Shown one piece after another: positions 35,359-47,935 of a stretch of 64,000 nt of DNA. The stretch is from positions 3,499,275-3,563,274 of the forward strand of contig NC_052409.1 of assembly GCF_009389715.1 (NCBI RefSeq), written 5' to 3'. Position 1 is the stretch's first letter; every line of letters begins with the position of its first letter. This DNA comes from Phoenix dactylifera (Eukaryota; Streptophyta; Magnoliopsida; Arecales; Arecaceae). The notes beneath the pieces are model-generated. The model did no database searches. It saw nothing but the letters and a program-made list of their open reading frames with translations, and was not told the origin of the DNA. Position numbers and translations under genes: made by a program.

Positions 35359-37478
35359 AGGTAACCTAAGGTTCTTTATTTTCTTATTCTAGGCAAAAGT
35401 TTTATCATTCCTTTTGAATTGCCTTTGGCATAATATTACAATGTAGATCAGAGAAGTGATGATAAATTGACTAACAATTTTAGGGTCATGATAATTTATA
35501 TCTGTTTGACCTAGAATTATGATTACATGTTAGTGTATTAGTTAGATGCCCCAACCATGCTTAGCAGTGTATATGTTATGCTTTAATTTTTTCCTCTACC
35601 AATGCCAGGCAGCTTTCTTTTTTCCCATGAGGGACTTAAATGCTGAACTTTGCCCTTAAAGAATTTGTCATTGTACATTTTTATTATATTATGGAGGCTG
35701 ATTTGCAGATATGATACTTAGATGTACTTGCCTCAAATAATATGGATTTTCATAATCTTCATTGTGAGATACTCTGCTTACCAAGATGTCAAATGCTAGG
35801 AGCAGCCTCTTATGGTGTTCAGTAGGCTAATGAGGTAGCAGATACTTCAGCTGAACTTGAGGACATTCTGGTATAGACGAAAACTAAATGGATTGGCAGC
35901 TAGCTGGATTTTTTTTTTTCATTTTTCTTTGTGTTTATATGTCATCTTGCAATCCACCAGGCTTAATTATTACTGTACTAGCCGGTTTCATCGGTGCAAG
36001 GTCCTCTGTTGTTAAATTAAATACTTTAAAAGCAAAAACTCCATTTTCTGCTTTTATTATATTCTTGTTGTACGAGGAAGAGCCCGACATTGTTTACATG
36101 TAGGGCTGTTCTATGGTTGACTATCATAGACCTGTGAATTAATTTGTTAGAGATAACTGCATGATTCATATATATGAAGTTTTGGATGCTTTCATGGTGA
36201 AAGGAACATTCTGTGTGATCAAATAGTAAGCAGATCATCTGCAATGGAAAGTTGAAAACGTGGTTGGAGTTCGAGAGAAACAAGGAGGCTGTTTCCAGAT
36301 CCTTCATTTTCAATAATTCAGTATCATTTCATCTCTAAGCTGCAGAAATGTGTAGTATGTGTACGAGAGTTCGTTTTATACTGCATCCGTTAATTTAATT
36401 GTGTGCAACCATCTGAAATGGCCGTTGTTTATAAGGTGATAAACATCATTCAGGTCATACACTGCTATCGGGAGCTCACTATATGGATATTAAGTGGTGT
36501 GCAGAAACCCAACATTTTTTTAATTTGTTGTCTCTCATAAAATTAATAATCACTATAAAGTTCGTCGAACTTTTTTTTTTGTGTGTGTTTGTGTGTGTGC
36601 TTAATCTTGCATTGTTTTAATAAGATCTCCATAGTAATAATGGTTTTCTTGCATCTGCGCATGAAATTGAGTGGAGCATATGTGGTGCTATTATCTTTAA
36701 AATTTGTTTCAGTTCAGATGTGAAAAATTATAATTGTTTTCTATCTTTGTTGTTGTTAGCTGCAAATTGCAGTGCCAAGCATGAAGAACATTATTCCTGG
36801 TGTGGCTGCTTAATGAATTTTACTTTCTGACAGATAAATGGAGATCAGATGACAAAATATTGGCCTACTGCTGAAAGGTTAGCAGTTTTTCTTTAATGTT
36901 TGTGTGTTTTATTAGATGTAACTTTTCTAATGTTTGGCTAAATGAAACATCTGGTGTCATCGCTCGGTTTCTTTGACTAAACTATATTTCAACCTTGTGT
37001 TAACCATATATGTATTACTTACCAAACCTCTTTGACTTAACCTTGTACATTAAAAAAGAAAGAGAAAAAGAAAAAGAAATGAGTGATCTCACAGCCTTGA
37101 TATAAATGTATTCAAAATCGATGAAGAGTATCAAAGTGCAGATCTAGTTTTCTCTGTGTCTGCCATCCGGTAATTATGCTCAGAATCAGCTAGGATGTTC
37201 GACCATCTCCATCATCACCAACCTGGTCAACATAAGCCGCATCCGGTCCACCAATTGACTGCATCTCCTCAGCTCTGGCGTCCTGATCCATTTTGTTACC
37301 CTCCAGTTTCCCACTGCAGAGTTCGGCCTACCCACCTGAGGGCTGTAAGAAGTCTCAGAGCATCTTTTCTTGGGACTTCTCTGATGCACCATCTCGCTTG
37401 CTCCGAGCTGCATTATCGCCAATCTTGGCCAACCACCTGCAGCTTGGAAACCCTCTGCCTCATCTTCCATGTAACTGC

Positions 37479-37529
<51 letters not shown>

Positions 37530-38759
37530 CTGTGAGCATGCACCACTTGCACCACTATAAAACACATGCGACCATGCATTCAATGTTGGATTCTTCCATG
37601 TTACTAGAAGGAAGATGAGGTGGAAGTCACCTAGGCAACTCCATGTAGAGGTTGCCTCATCGGGAAGACAGGACCTCTACATGGAGCTGCGTCACCGTAC
37701 AGCCTGGAGCTGGTGTTTAGATGGATGAGGGAGGAGCTCTAGGTTGTTTTGATTGTTTTAATTTATTAGGTTGCCAATGTGCTAGCTTATATTATTCTTT
37801 TGAAGCAAACACTTACGTTGCAAATAACAAAATTTTAAGGATTATTGCATGCTTCTATTTTTCTTTAATACTATAATGCTGTTTTGCTGCTCCATCCGAA
37901 TGATTCCTGTGGAACCCATTGGCAATGTGTTGGTCAAGGCGTAAGGATTGGATTGAATAGAGGATAGGATAGGATTGGATGTTAATCACCAGAAAAGGTA
38001 CAATGATTGGATAGACCCATGATTGCCTACAATTCTCACAGAATTCTCCTCAAGGAAAAAGGAACAACCTTTTTGGCGATGAAAAGAAAAAGAGAACAAA
38101 TTTCATGGACTCCTGATTAAATGGGAATTGGGACCTAAGTAATCACGTTAGTTAGTGAATGGCGGCGCACTTAGGTTTTGAGCTGTTCTACTGGAGTGTT
38201 ATTGCCTTGTTGCTTCGTTAGCATTGCTCTGATATGTTGAGTACTTGAAAGATGTAACTTAAAAATATGATTGCATTTGGTAATTAATTGAAGCATAGCC
38301 TCATATACCCGCCAATGTAACAAGCTAACTTGTACATACTTTACATGTTTGTTATTTTTTTGTACTTTAATTAAGCTAATTAAATGACATAGCTGTAATC
38401 CTACAGGCTATAGATGTTATGTTCTCTCTCCTTTTCGTCCAATGATAGGTGAGCCTTCTTCCTATTGGTCTCATTAAAAGAGCAACAAAAGTTCCCAAAA
38501 AGCCAACCATTAGCGTTTCAGGTTTCAACATTAATTCTGCAGTTGACAAAAGCTACAGAATGCAACCATCCAAAAAAAAAAAGGATAAAAGCTACATTGT
38601 TCATGAGTAGCCAACGCCTGTTTTTATTAACACATCTGTGAATAGCTGTGTCTCATTTGGAGAGCATTCTGTGAGAGGCTCTCCCTTCTAATTATACATT
38701 TTCAGCGGTTAGCCATGAGACTCGGCTCCCTCTAGACCTCGTCATGCAGGTTTGATTAC
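35359..38759. other. 3' region of PAT gene and intergenic DNA
   Basis: The first ~1.5 kb may include a 3' UTR intron and terminal exon near 36836-36880 (CAG|ATAAATGG...GAAAG|GTTAGC). A compound (CT)n(GT)n microsatellite lies at 37482-37534. No other gene was recognised on either strand; overlapping ORFs at 37186-37560 run through the microsatellite and have no domain. Confidence 0.5.
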
Positions 38760-40444
38760 TTACCGATAGATTGTGCCAGACTTGGGAGCCCAAGAGTTGA
38801 TGGAGGCATCCCTCCCTGCATTGCAAATGGTGGAGATGGGAACAAGACATAGCCCTCTACTTCTCAAGTCCTCTTTACCTTCCATTTCTTTTTTAATTTC
38901 ATAGCTCTGGAAAGCATGAGCAGAAATATTCGAGCATGAGTCTGAAAATTGTCAATTGTTATCAAGGCTTGCAACGGATGAAGAGAGAAATTCAATAAGA
39001 TTTTTGTTTTTTTGGAAATTTGAAAACCTTTCGATCTGAAACACAATGGTCATGTGTCGGTGATTGCAGTTTGGTTAGTTTTAGTTTCATCTCATGATTG
39101 TTTGCATTTCGGGTAGTATTCAGGGGATATTGGTTAGAAATCGAAGTGAACTACAAGAACAAATAACATCAAAATTCACTGTTTGTTTAATGGTTAATGT
39201 ATAAAAGGATACCAACCATTTTCACATATGGAGCGCATAGCACCTGAAATTAGCATCAGAAAATATAAGATTCAACATTTAATTACGAGCAACTTATGAT
39301 AATCCATAACAAAAAAGTGGTTTCCAAAAGTTTAGTAGAGTAGAACATACGGTCAACTGCTCATGATGACACTTGATGTATTCAGTTGCATCCAATAATA
39401 CGGAGGCTGTGTCAGTCTGAAAAGATGCATACAGAGAATGAATTAGGATTTTCCGATAGGATCTGGTACATTAGTGCCCGTATGATTGCATCCGAACGAA
39501 TTAGGGTTTTAAGCGATTGTAATATTCAGCTTATCATTTATTTTGAGACACAAACTAGTGAGTTCTAAATATTTGCACCTTCCCAAATGGTGAAACCAGC
39601 TGCTGCAGCATGGTGATTCTGTCACCAAGTTTCTCTTTTCGGACCTGGAAGACCGATACAGCATGGTAGTTACGAGTATTTCTGGCTTTGTACATGCAAG
39701 ATTGTTTGAGGACTTACCTTAAGTGGTGCAACATGGGAGGTGATGGGTATTTCCGAGCACTTTCGTCCAGAATAAATGCAGCAACTATCAGGAGATGTCT
39801 TCCTTCTTCGACTATTATCATATGATACCATATGGCTGCTCTGATTCAGCACTGGAAAAGGTGGGCATCTTCCCCCTCCAGTGTTCTTGAGCAGTGATGA
39901 TGGAACTTCAGAAAAGCTTTCAAGAGGTTCCTCCGAATCCTGCTGATGGCCTTCTTCTTTGATGGGGTGGAGAGGTGCTGCTTCTGCAAACCAATTGCTA
40001 GTCTGAGAGCTGCTTGGGCCACTACATATTGGAGGAAAAGAGAACCAACTTAGAGTTCATGTTTGCTTGCTTTCCAGCTTAACAGTAGAGTACAATAACT
40101 AATAGCTATAGGTGGAATTCTCCCTCCCTTATTCCTTAGAAAAAAGTATAATAACTAGACAAAGAAATCAAATGATTAAAGGCAAAGAAAAGGTTGTAGA
40201 ACCTAAGCTCAACCTTAGACTCCTCTTCTCCACTAGGAGACCAAACTTACATTGGCTAATATGTTGGAAGGAAAATAAGTAGGAACATTAACACTAACAA
40301 ATTCTGATTGCTCCAAGATCTCAAAGGGTCATTGAATTCGAGAGACGTGGGTGAGTATGTGGAGATCATGGGAACATTTTCAGGCAAGTTGAACCATTGT
40401 TGCATCTCCGTCATCCATCCGCCTCCATGCGTGTCTTCACCCAT
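38760..40444 (-). CDS. atypical bHLH transcription factor (bHLH110/112/123-type)
   Basis: Minus-strand exons: 40444-40299 (tentative 3' edge), 40021-39718, 39644-39579, 39416-39351, 39243-39213, 38941-38760 (stop TAA 38762-38760). Phases join to about 264 aa. The first exon reads MGEDTHGGGWMTEMQQWFNL. The bHLH core is VRKEKLGDRITMLQQLVSPF, GK|TDTASVLLDATEYIKCHH, EQLT|VLCAPYVKM, and the tail is KEDLRSRGLCLVPISTICNA. This is the group whose basic region (KVRKEKLGDRI) lacks the His-Glu-Arg set that reads E-boxes, so it binds other sequences or acts as a partner. The tail motif RSRGLCLVP is a hallmark of the group. The donor after exon 4 uses GTATGT two codons past the usual CAG|GT, adding LT. 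The first-exon donor (TTT|GTTAGT) is inferred from phase. Nuclear location is expected. Confidence 0.84.
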
Positions 40445-43400
40445 TCACTGTCATCTATTTGCTTCCCCTCCTACAGTCTAGTCTCAAGCAATTCAGGAGT
40501 GTGATCTCTGAACTCACTGTACTGTTTGAACTACAATTAGTTCAAAGATTTTTCTTTCTTCTAGATCTCTCTTTCGACTCTGGCTTCTATTTTGTCTGCC
40601 TCCAAACATCACTTGTGTCCAAGAAAAATTTAGTGGGCTGGGGAACATTGGCATGGGAAAGTCGGAGGAGGAGGAAAATTCTCCTCCATCATTAGTCAAG
40701 TTTTTAGAATCTTCAAGAAGAAGCAACAACACATTTGCTATAAAAAAAAGAAAGAAAATTCTTGGAATATTTCCTTATATCTTTTGTGATGTCAATGGAA
40801 GGGCCATCGTTTTCTTCTTTTTTTTACTTGGAGGTGTGGGCTGTTAAAGTAAAAGAAGCTTTGGAAAGACCCTGCCATGGTGCAAGGGCCATCTCTAAAG
40901 AAGAATTGCTTTATGAATGCTACAAGAAGAGCAACCTAAACTAATTAAAGAAGAAAACCAATGGAGGGAGGGAGGGAGGGAGGACCTTCAGTGTGGCCAT
41001 GAGTGATTACACTACAAGACCACATTTCTCCTTTGTTTTATTAGTTTATGAATTCGTTCATTATTTTGATAACTTTATTTGTGAAAGCCGTACATTTTTA
41101 AGGTTTCAGGCATGCGATTAAAGATTAATTACTATGACGATCTACTTAAGATTTTATTACATCAATGATAATTTGGCTATGTAAATAGTATTATCCTTGT
41201 AATATAAATTACCCAATCTTACATGGGTGTAGCGTTTTTTTTAGACCAAATATTTGAGTCCCAGACAGGTCATTAGTTAGCCCTGCTGAAAATTCTGAAT
41301 ATTATAGTTTCAAATTAACCTCACTTATTTGTTGCTATGATGAAGTTTGGCCCTCCTTCCACACTTTAGCACAATATTTTGGCTTATTTTCATGCACATT
41401 TTTAGAATACGCAGCTCAAATACTAATTATTCTTTTATCAAAAACATATCAATCTTCCTTAAATTATGAAAGTTTTAAGTCCTTAAGTTTTAGGTGATGA
41501 TCAAGACAAGGTGAAACTGAAAGCTAGAGTCTACTATCCTTTTTGTTAATAGCAACGCATGGTATACTTCCAAAATTATGTCACCATATATAGACTACCA
41601 ATCTTTGTTGCTGGCTTGCACTTGATGAACAGCCTTGACAGGAGGGCCTGTGAATTTGTAGTTTAAAGAACATTTTCCTTATATCAATTCTGAAATTTCA
41701 TCTTGATTCGTTGCCTTTCTCGGTGGAAATATCCTAATCAATGATTGATGGTGGAGATTATAATTCTAGGTGACAAAACAAAAATATGTTTGAAAACTTA
41801 ATACTAAACCTTAATAGAAAAGGATTCAGAAGAAACACTGGCTTTGCCTGATTATGAAGAAAAAAAAAGAGAGCAGATTTTGAACTACATAGGTACATTC
41901 GCCTTTTCTCTCGGATCTAGTTGTTGATTTGCGGACCAACTTGATTGAATAAATCAATTTTTGGAGGTGAATTGGCAATGTAGTAAAATATATGACGAGA
42001 AAAAGCAAATAATGACAGCTCACCCACAATGAGATTAAAGTTGGTCTTATGCATAAACAAAAACTAGGTTGTTGAAAATATGTCACTGATGTGATTAATG
42101 ATGTGAGTTTGATGGATATTTGGATTCCTTGAGATCATGGCTTCTATCTGAAAGATAATAAAATATTATCAATCCTAGAAGCAAGATGGAGATGTAACAT
42201 GGCCAATTGTGCCAATTTATTCTTCCTTTATCTCATTTGTTCTCTAGGAGTTACTGGAGAAGTGATTGAGAATGCTTTTTTAATTATGGCAATTAAACTG
42301 CACAATACACTGCATAATATACTAATCTTTTTATAAAAAAGTTGCTCATAATCAAAAACAAAAAATAGAGAATATGACCCTCCTCTTCATCTACTAGCTT
42401 GTTCATGAAAAGTATATCCAGATTCGAAAATTTGCGATTTATCGCATTTGAAGGCCCTTATTTGCTGAATATCAGCTATTTTAATGTAGAATAATAACAA
42501 TCAAATAACAAGGAACCCTCAGAAATTATCATAATCCATTTTATTGCCTTCAAACTAAGAACCAATAAATATCTAAGCTTTTAGTGGCTTGTTACTGTGG
42601 TGTCTCCAACACAAAGTGCTTCTCAGGAATCATGATGGATAACTCGAGGCTATCTTCAATGTGGCATCACATCAAAATGCTAAAATCTAAGACCCATTAG
42701 CCTATTTTATGTAGAAATAGGCAGATCCAGATGTATTTTAACCAAGTTTTCCAATAGGCCTTGTCAAATGACAAGTTGGCTCACAAGTCTTCCCATTGAT
42801 GGTCCCAACTACACTATGACCAGTTCTTCTTACATTTAAGAGGCACCACTAAAAATCCAGGCATGTAGATGGATATATAAGCACCATAAAAGTTTTTAAC
42901 CTATCTGATATGCCATCATTAATTTTTAACAATTACAAACAAAAAATTATATATTTTTTATATATAGTAGTTCATAATTGTCATAATTTCGCTCTATTTC
43001 AAAGATCGAGATTTTTTTCCGCTGGTCTGAGATCATATGCATATCAGCAGATCAACATATTGTTCGAAAAACAAAAAAAACCCACAATTCATTTGGCTTC
43101 CAGTACTGCTTCCCTTCATGCAGATAATTTTTCAGAAAATAATGACATCCAATACATATCCCCAGATATGGACATAGGACTTGCCTTACGTCAACAGAAG
43201 AAATTTAGCAGAACAATGCAGTTTTCTTCCTGTAGCCACGTCAGGATCCATATCTGATGAGATGGATAATGTTGTAAATACTAAGCAACATGATGCTGCT
43301 ATTTATATCAGAAATTTTTGTTTACATAGTTTAAAAAAAAATAAAACTATATTCCTTTTGTTCTTATTCATGTAAGGCAAAGACGCAAAGTTTGGGTAAG

Positions 43401-46309
43401 ATTTAATATTTCGTTTATGTCAAGTCAAGATCTAATACATCCAAAGAAGTAGGTTTGATATAACTTAATATGTTATTATTTTTTCCCATCCACCGCCCAA
43501 TACTCTCTTGTGGCTGCTAATAAGAAGTTTAACAAAGACATTTAGGATTATGACTCATGGGGGAAATTCACAAATGATGTGCAATCTTATCTTAAATGTT
43601 GTCTGTCTCGACTTTGCTATGTAGATATTCTCTACATGTACATGTCACACTGGGGACCCATCTAACTGCTCCTGCTTCTATGAACTCCCATGCAATCGTC
43701 ACATCCAATGGTGCATGGCATGACATATTGGGATTGACTTTCTAAGAAGAAAAAAAAGAACATCAGCTAGAGACAAGAATTACCTTACTAGTTAGAAAGA
43801 GACACCTACCAAGTGTGCAAAATTATGAAATGGAGCCACAACATGTCGAAGCTATCGTTGCAATGCGCAAGCTAAGATTTATTGCAATTATTTACAAAAA
43901 TGTGAGAAAGGTAGATGGACTTGTCTATGAGATAGAAATTTGATATAGTGTTTATCTTATTATAATGTAAACAAACTCTAGACGTGCGTAGTGTGGCAGG
44001 AGCAGCCTACATTCCATCCTCTAGATTTCCTATACCTTATGCACATTTGATTTTTTGACAATATTATAACAGAAAGTCACCTTCTTAAATAAATTTTTAA
44101 AAAAAATGGCATCAACTCTGCCTCCCATTCTAGTAGAAATAAACATTGTCCTATGCTCGGTAGGTAGGGAAGCCACACCCAAGGGTAGGATGGAAAAGAT
44201 GGTCGAAGGTAGTATTATCAATTGTATGGCGTGCAATGTGATGCATGAGATATGTCATGTATCTCATCCATCACGAGGAACCCAATCGTTTAAGGGTGAG
44301 TTTGATCTGGTTCGAAATTGGAATTAGAATCGAAATGGATTGGAACGAGAGTCAGAAGGAGATTTTAATATTAAGAAAGATTTGAAATTGAATTTTTTCT
44401 GAAATTGGAATGAGAACGGAACTCCTTCCAACCAAATATGTTTTAATTTTTTTTATTGGTGCTGTATTACAATGGTCCAAAGAGTGCTGGATTGAATCTA
44501 GTTCCTGCAAAAAAGATTGACATGAGCTATTTGGGCTCTGCATGCTCTAAAGAGGTTGAGGGTTTTGGTGTCGTAGAAGCAAGTGTAAGGCAGTACGTTC
44601 CACTTATGCTGTTATATCGTACTTTTTGGGGTACCAAGTGTACTGAAGTTTTTTTTCCTGTATTTGATCAAGTCAAACTCCATCATCATTATTATCATGA
44701 AGTGATGAAACCTGGTAGCTAATTGTCAAGCACCTTGGTTAGCTTGGAAAAAGGTGGAGAGGAAATGAAGTTGTTTGCCAGGTTTGACTTTTGGATTCGG
44801 GTTCCTAACCTGCCCCATGTCGTTTAATTAAAAGCGTTGATCAGAATGCAGAATTCAGTTACCGTATATCTTCCCGGGCCTACTTGCAGATGGAGAGCCC
44901 TCCTCCATATATCTATCAAAAATAGAAGCTTTAAGCATTGTTGAGTAATCATACACTCAAGTTTGGTTGCAAATTTCAAGTGTTAAACATGATACAAGTG
45001 TAGCAACACCCATACGAGAGAAACAAGAAATATAATTAGCCGGTATGACACTTTGATATCTTGAAATGTACATCGAAATATTTTTTCTGAAAAGCTGATG
45101 CTTGAGTATGTAATATTTGAAAATGTGGTTTTTGCATATTTTGTTGATTATGGAAAAGTGACATATTTTAAAGTCGTTTATGTTTGGTTGAGCGTCTATT
45201 TTTTTGAAAAAACTGTATAAAATATGCGTTACGCTCTTAATTCTATTTCTCTATAGATTTTTTTTTTCATAAAATGTAGGAATCTTATGTCCGTAGAAAA
45301 GCTATTTTTTTTCATTTTTTTTTGTTGAAAATTCCAACCAAATATAAAATATTTCTTTATTTTTTCGTTGATTACACTTGCCTTCTCAAACCAAACGAGT
45401 CCAAAAGATAATAAGAAACACAACCATATTCCATTATGAGGAAATGGACCATTTCAATCCGGTGACTACAACTCATGGGGCATTTCATGAGTTGATTACT
45501 AAAATATTTATATATTTAATAGTATTTTTATTTTTGATAGTGCGGATAGTATGCATGCTAGCTCTAACAATGAGGCTTAATTTCTGGACTTTTATGCAGG
45601 ATGCGAAATGGGAAAGGAAATGGTCGTTGGTTGCCTAGACCAGGTCTTGCTTTAGTTGTCCTTAACTAATTTTCCATCTTAATTGTCCTTGATCTATGGT
45701 GTGGTCCATGATGGATACATAGCGGTAGTAAGCTAATGATCACCAATCTCAAAGGTTCATGGTGGTAGTAAGGGATGATCACCACTGTCACAGTCTTATT
45801 GTTGCAGGCGAAAACTAGCATCTCAAAGCCTACCCTAGCTGATTCTTTCACACGAAAAAAACGATTCAAAGCAGAACTTTGAGATCTCAAAGCACTTCAA
45901 ACTTCATCATTCATCCATTGGCATAGATTTCAAAACAAACATCTAATGATCAAATGGCGGCTTTGCGCTACAATTATTGTCAAACTGAAAGAACGATAAC
46001 TTACATAACTCTCAAAACCAGCATCCTTCTGTGCCACCTCCATTTCTTGAGGTAAAAAAAGGTGTATATAACACCCTAGGAAAAATTGAAATATGTTATG
46101 ATTCACAATTAAGTTTTTTTACCATTTTTTAGTGTGATTTAGGAAAAAAATATCTATAACAACACCAATAATCCTCTCATCCCACGTAAAACTAGAATAT
46201 GGAAAACTCCCCCCATTTGTCCCTACCCTTCTAGATTAATTGAATCCTTTTCCAACCATTTATACTAATACTAACCCATTTTAGATGTGTTTATAAGCGT
46301 TTTTAGGTA
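40445..46309. other. upstream region of bHLH gene and gene-poor AT-rich DNA
   Basis: A (GGGA)n microsatellite lies at 40964-40984. No coding exon was recognised on either strand. At 45188-45404 a possible MITE is bounded by TGTTTGGTTGAG and CTCAAACCAAACG, but no target-site repeat could be confirmed. ORFs over 60 codons here have no domain. Confidence 0.45.
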
Positions 46310-46705
46310 GGATTTTTTACATGGATACCCTTCTAAATATCAAATTCTGTATAAATATCCTTCCAAAATTGATATTTGCATGTATACCCTCGTAAAACTT
46401 TATTATTGTACAAATGCCCGTAATATAACAGTTGTTCTAATGATTTTAAAAATATATATTTATATTAATTAAAATAAAATAAAATTTTAAAATTATGCTA
46501 TTGCTCCTATCTTCTTTTCGATCTATTTGTGTGTCTATCTATTAAGAGTATTTTAGTTATTTTAATTTGAAACTATTAATTTTTTAACGTCGTTAGATAA
46601 CATCAATGGATACGACAAAACAAGTATTTGACGAAGATATATATGTAAATTGAAGGATATTCATGTAAAATTTGATATTTAAAAAAATATTCATGTAAAA
46701 AACTC
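46310..46705. mobile_element. Mutator-type MITE, 396 bp, with 9-bp target-site duplication
   Basis: The left end GGATTTTTTACATGGATA... to ...AAATATCAAATT is matched by the inverted right end GAGTTTTTTACATGAATA... to ...AAATATCAAATT, about 37-bp terminal inverted repeats with few mismatches. The flanks carry the perfect 9-bp direct repeat TTTTAGGTA (46301-46309 and 46706-46714). There is no coding capacity. A 9-bp duplication and ends beginning with G are typical of Mutator-like elements. Confidence 0.9.
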
Positions 46706-46714
46706 TTTTAGGTA

Positions 46715-47811
46715 TGTGAAGCGCCAGTCTTCCTAAATTAGGGGAGCGTGCTAGTTACACCCTGCTTCCGTTGGAAGAGAAAGAACATTGCTACGTGACC
46801 GGGTCCCATCAAACAAAGGCATCCGGCGGTAACCACCGGGCCCCATCGCCAGTCTGCCCCTTACTTTCCGTGGCTCCTACCGCAGTCCCCCACTTATTCT
46901 GGAAGAATCCGGTGCACCAGAAGACGCTTTTACCAAAGTATCAACGAGGAAACACAAAGACACCGAAGCAATTGACTTGCAAGACTAAAGACTCAAGCAG
47001 GGCCCACCAAAGTAAGACGTGGGTTCCGTTTTAATTCGGTCTTTTTAAAGCCTCACGTTCGAAGATTCTTTTTGTGGCAACCGTTCGGCGGTTAATCCGG
47101 CGGGCGGGGCGGTGGACGTGGAGGCGAGCCCGGAAAGGGCGGGACGGCCGTCCAATCCGCGATGGACGACCCACAGGAGCCAGGTAGCGGTTCGCTGAAC
47201 CCGGCCGCCCTGGACCATCCAGCTTCGGGAACCACCGCGCACGACATGGAAAGGGCACGCGTCGGAACAATATTCGCAGAAGGCACGTGTAAAGGGCATC
47301 TGGACCGGTTGCGGTACTCGGAGATGGAGTCGCCGGTTTTTCCGACTCCCCTTTTTGGTTGCTTCCTTTCTCAAGTAAAACCCGGGTAGGACGGTTTTTC
47401 CACTCACGAAAGTCTGCTCTTCTTTTTTTCTTCCCTTCGGCCTTCCTTCTTCGCCTCTGTTTTCCTTCCTCCTTTGCTCATTTCGCCTTTTATTTTCCAT
47501 TAATTTTTAAATTTCCTATACCTGCCCTTCAAATCTCTCTTCCAATTCTTCACTAATTCGATAACATAATTCTATATATTAAATTTTTCTTCTCGTTTGG
47601 CAACGGATTTACTCCTCGGTTTCTTATAATTATTTAAATACCTGTTCAGCATTCAAATTTCCTTTTTGAATTCATTTCGTTCTGTGCGATTAATTATCTT
47701 TTATTGTACCATGCCCACACCTTATCTTCTTTATCTTTTTAGCTTAATTTTTCTTAGATTTTAGTCTCCTTTTCCTACCCATTTGCTCAATTTTTCTTTG
47801 TTGAACAAGGA
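46715..47811 (+). promoter_or_regulatory. GC-rich promoter-like region upstream of the 47.8-kb MIR396-like hairpin
   Basis: Composition jumps at about 46740 and is strongly GC-rich from 47085 to 47400, then becomes pyrimidine-rich leader-like sequence. The ORFs on both strands (for example 47045-47500) have no domain. Its position relative to the hairpin mirrors the GC-rich region before the 53-kb cluster, so a pri-miRNA promoter is inferred. Confidence 0.4.
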
Positions 47812-47935
47812 CATAATGAGATTATCGATATGTTTTCCCCAGAGCTTTCTTGAACTATGCGCTTGTTTGGATTTCTTCTTTATGCGCTTGTTTTGCAAGG
47901 AAAGTTTCAAGAAAAAGGAAGAAAGGGGCAGATCA
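47812..47935 (+). ncRNA. diverged MIR396 paralog hairpin
   Basis: The 5' arm reads GAGATTATCGATATGTTTTC then CCCAGAGCTTTCTTGAACTA at 47838-47857. It aligns with the canonical hairpin at 54.7 kb (AAGATTATGGATATG..., CTTTCTTGAACTG). The 3' arm at about 47903-47923 (AGTTTCAAGAAAAAGGAAG) can pair with it. Relative to miR396 the mature-arm equivalent has an inserted A, an A-to-C and a G-to-A change in its 5' half, so target specificity would differ. It could be a decaying copy or a lineage-specific miRNA. The downstream segment 48928-49100 also matches 56279-56440, so the whole locus is a duplicate. Confidence 0.6.

Noticed and set aside
37186-37560. Overlapping frames of about 120 codons on both strands
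   Set aside because: They run through a (CT)n(GT)n repeat and have no domain; could be transposon debris but nothing supports a gene.
45188-45404. Possible MITE with TGTTTGGTTGAG / CTCAAACCAAACG ends
   Set aside because: Inverted ends are short and no flanking direct repeat could be shown, so not called as an element.
47045-47500. 151-codon minus-strand frame rich in Arg, Lys and Glu
   Set aside because: Caused by a pyrimidine-rich leader read in reverse and by local GC richness; no homology pattern recognised.
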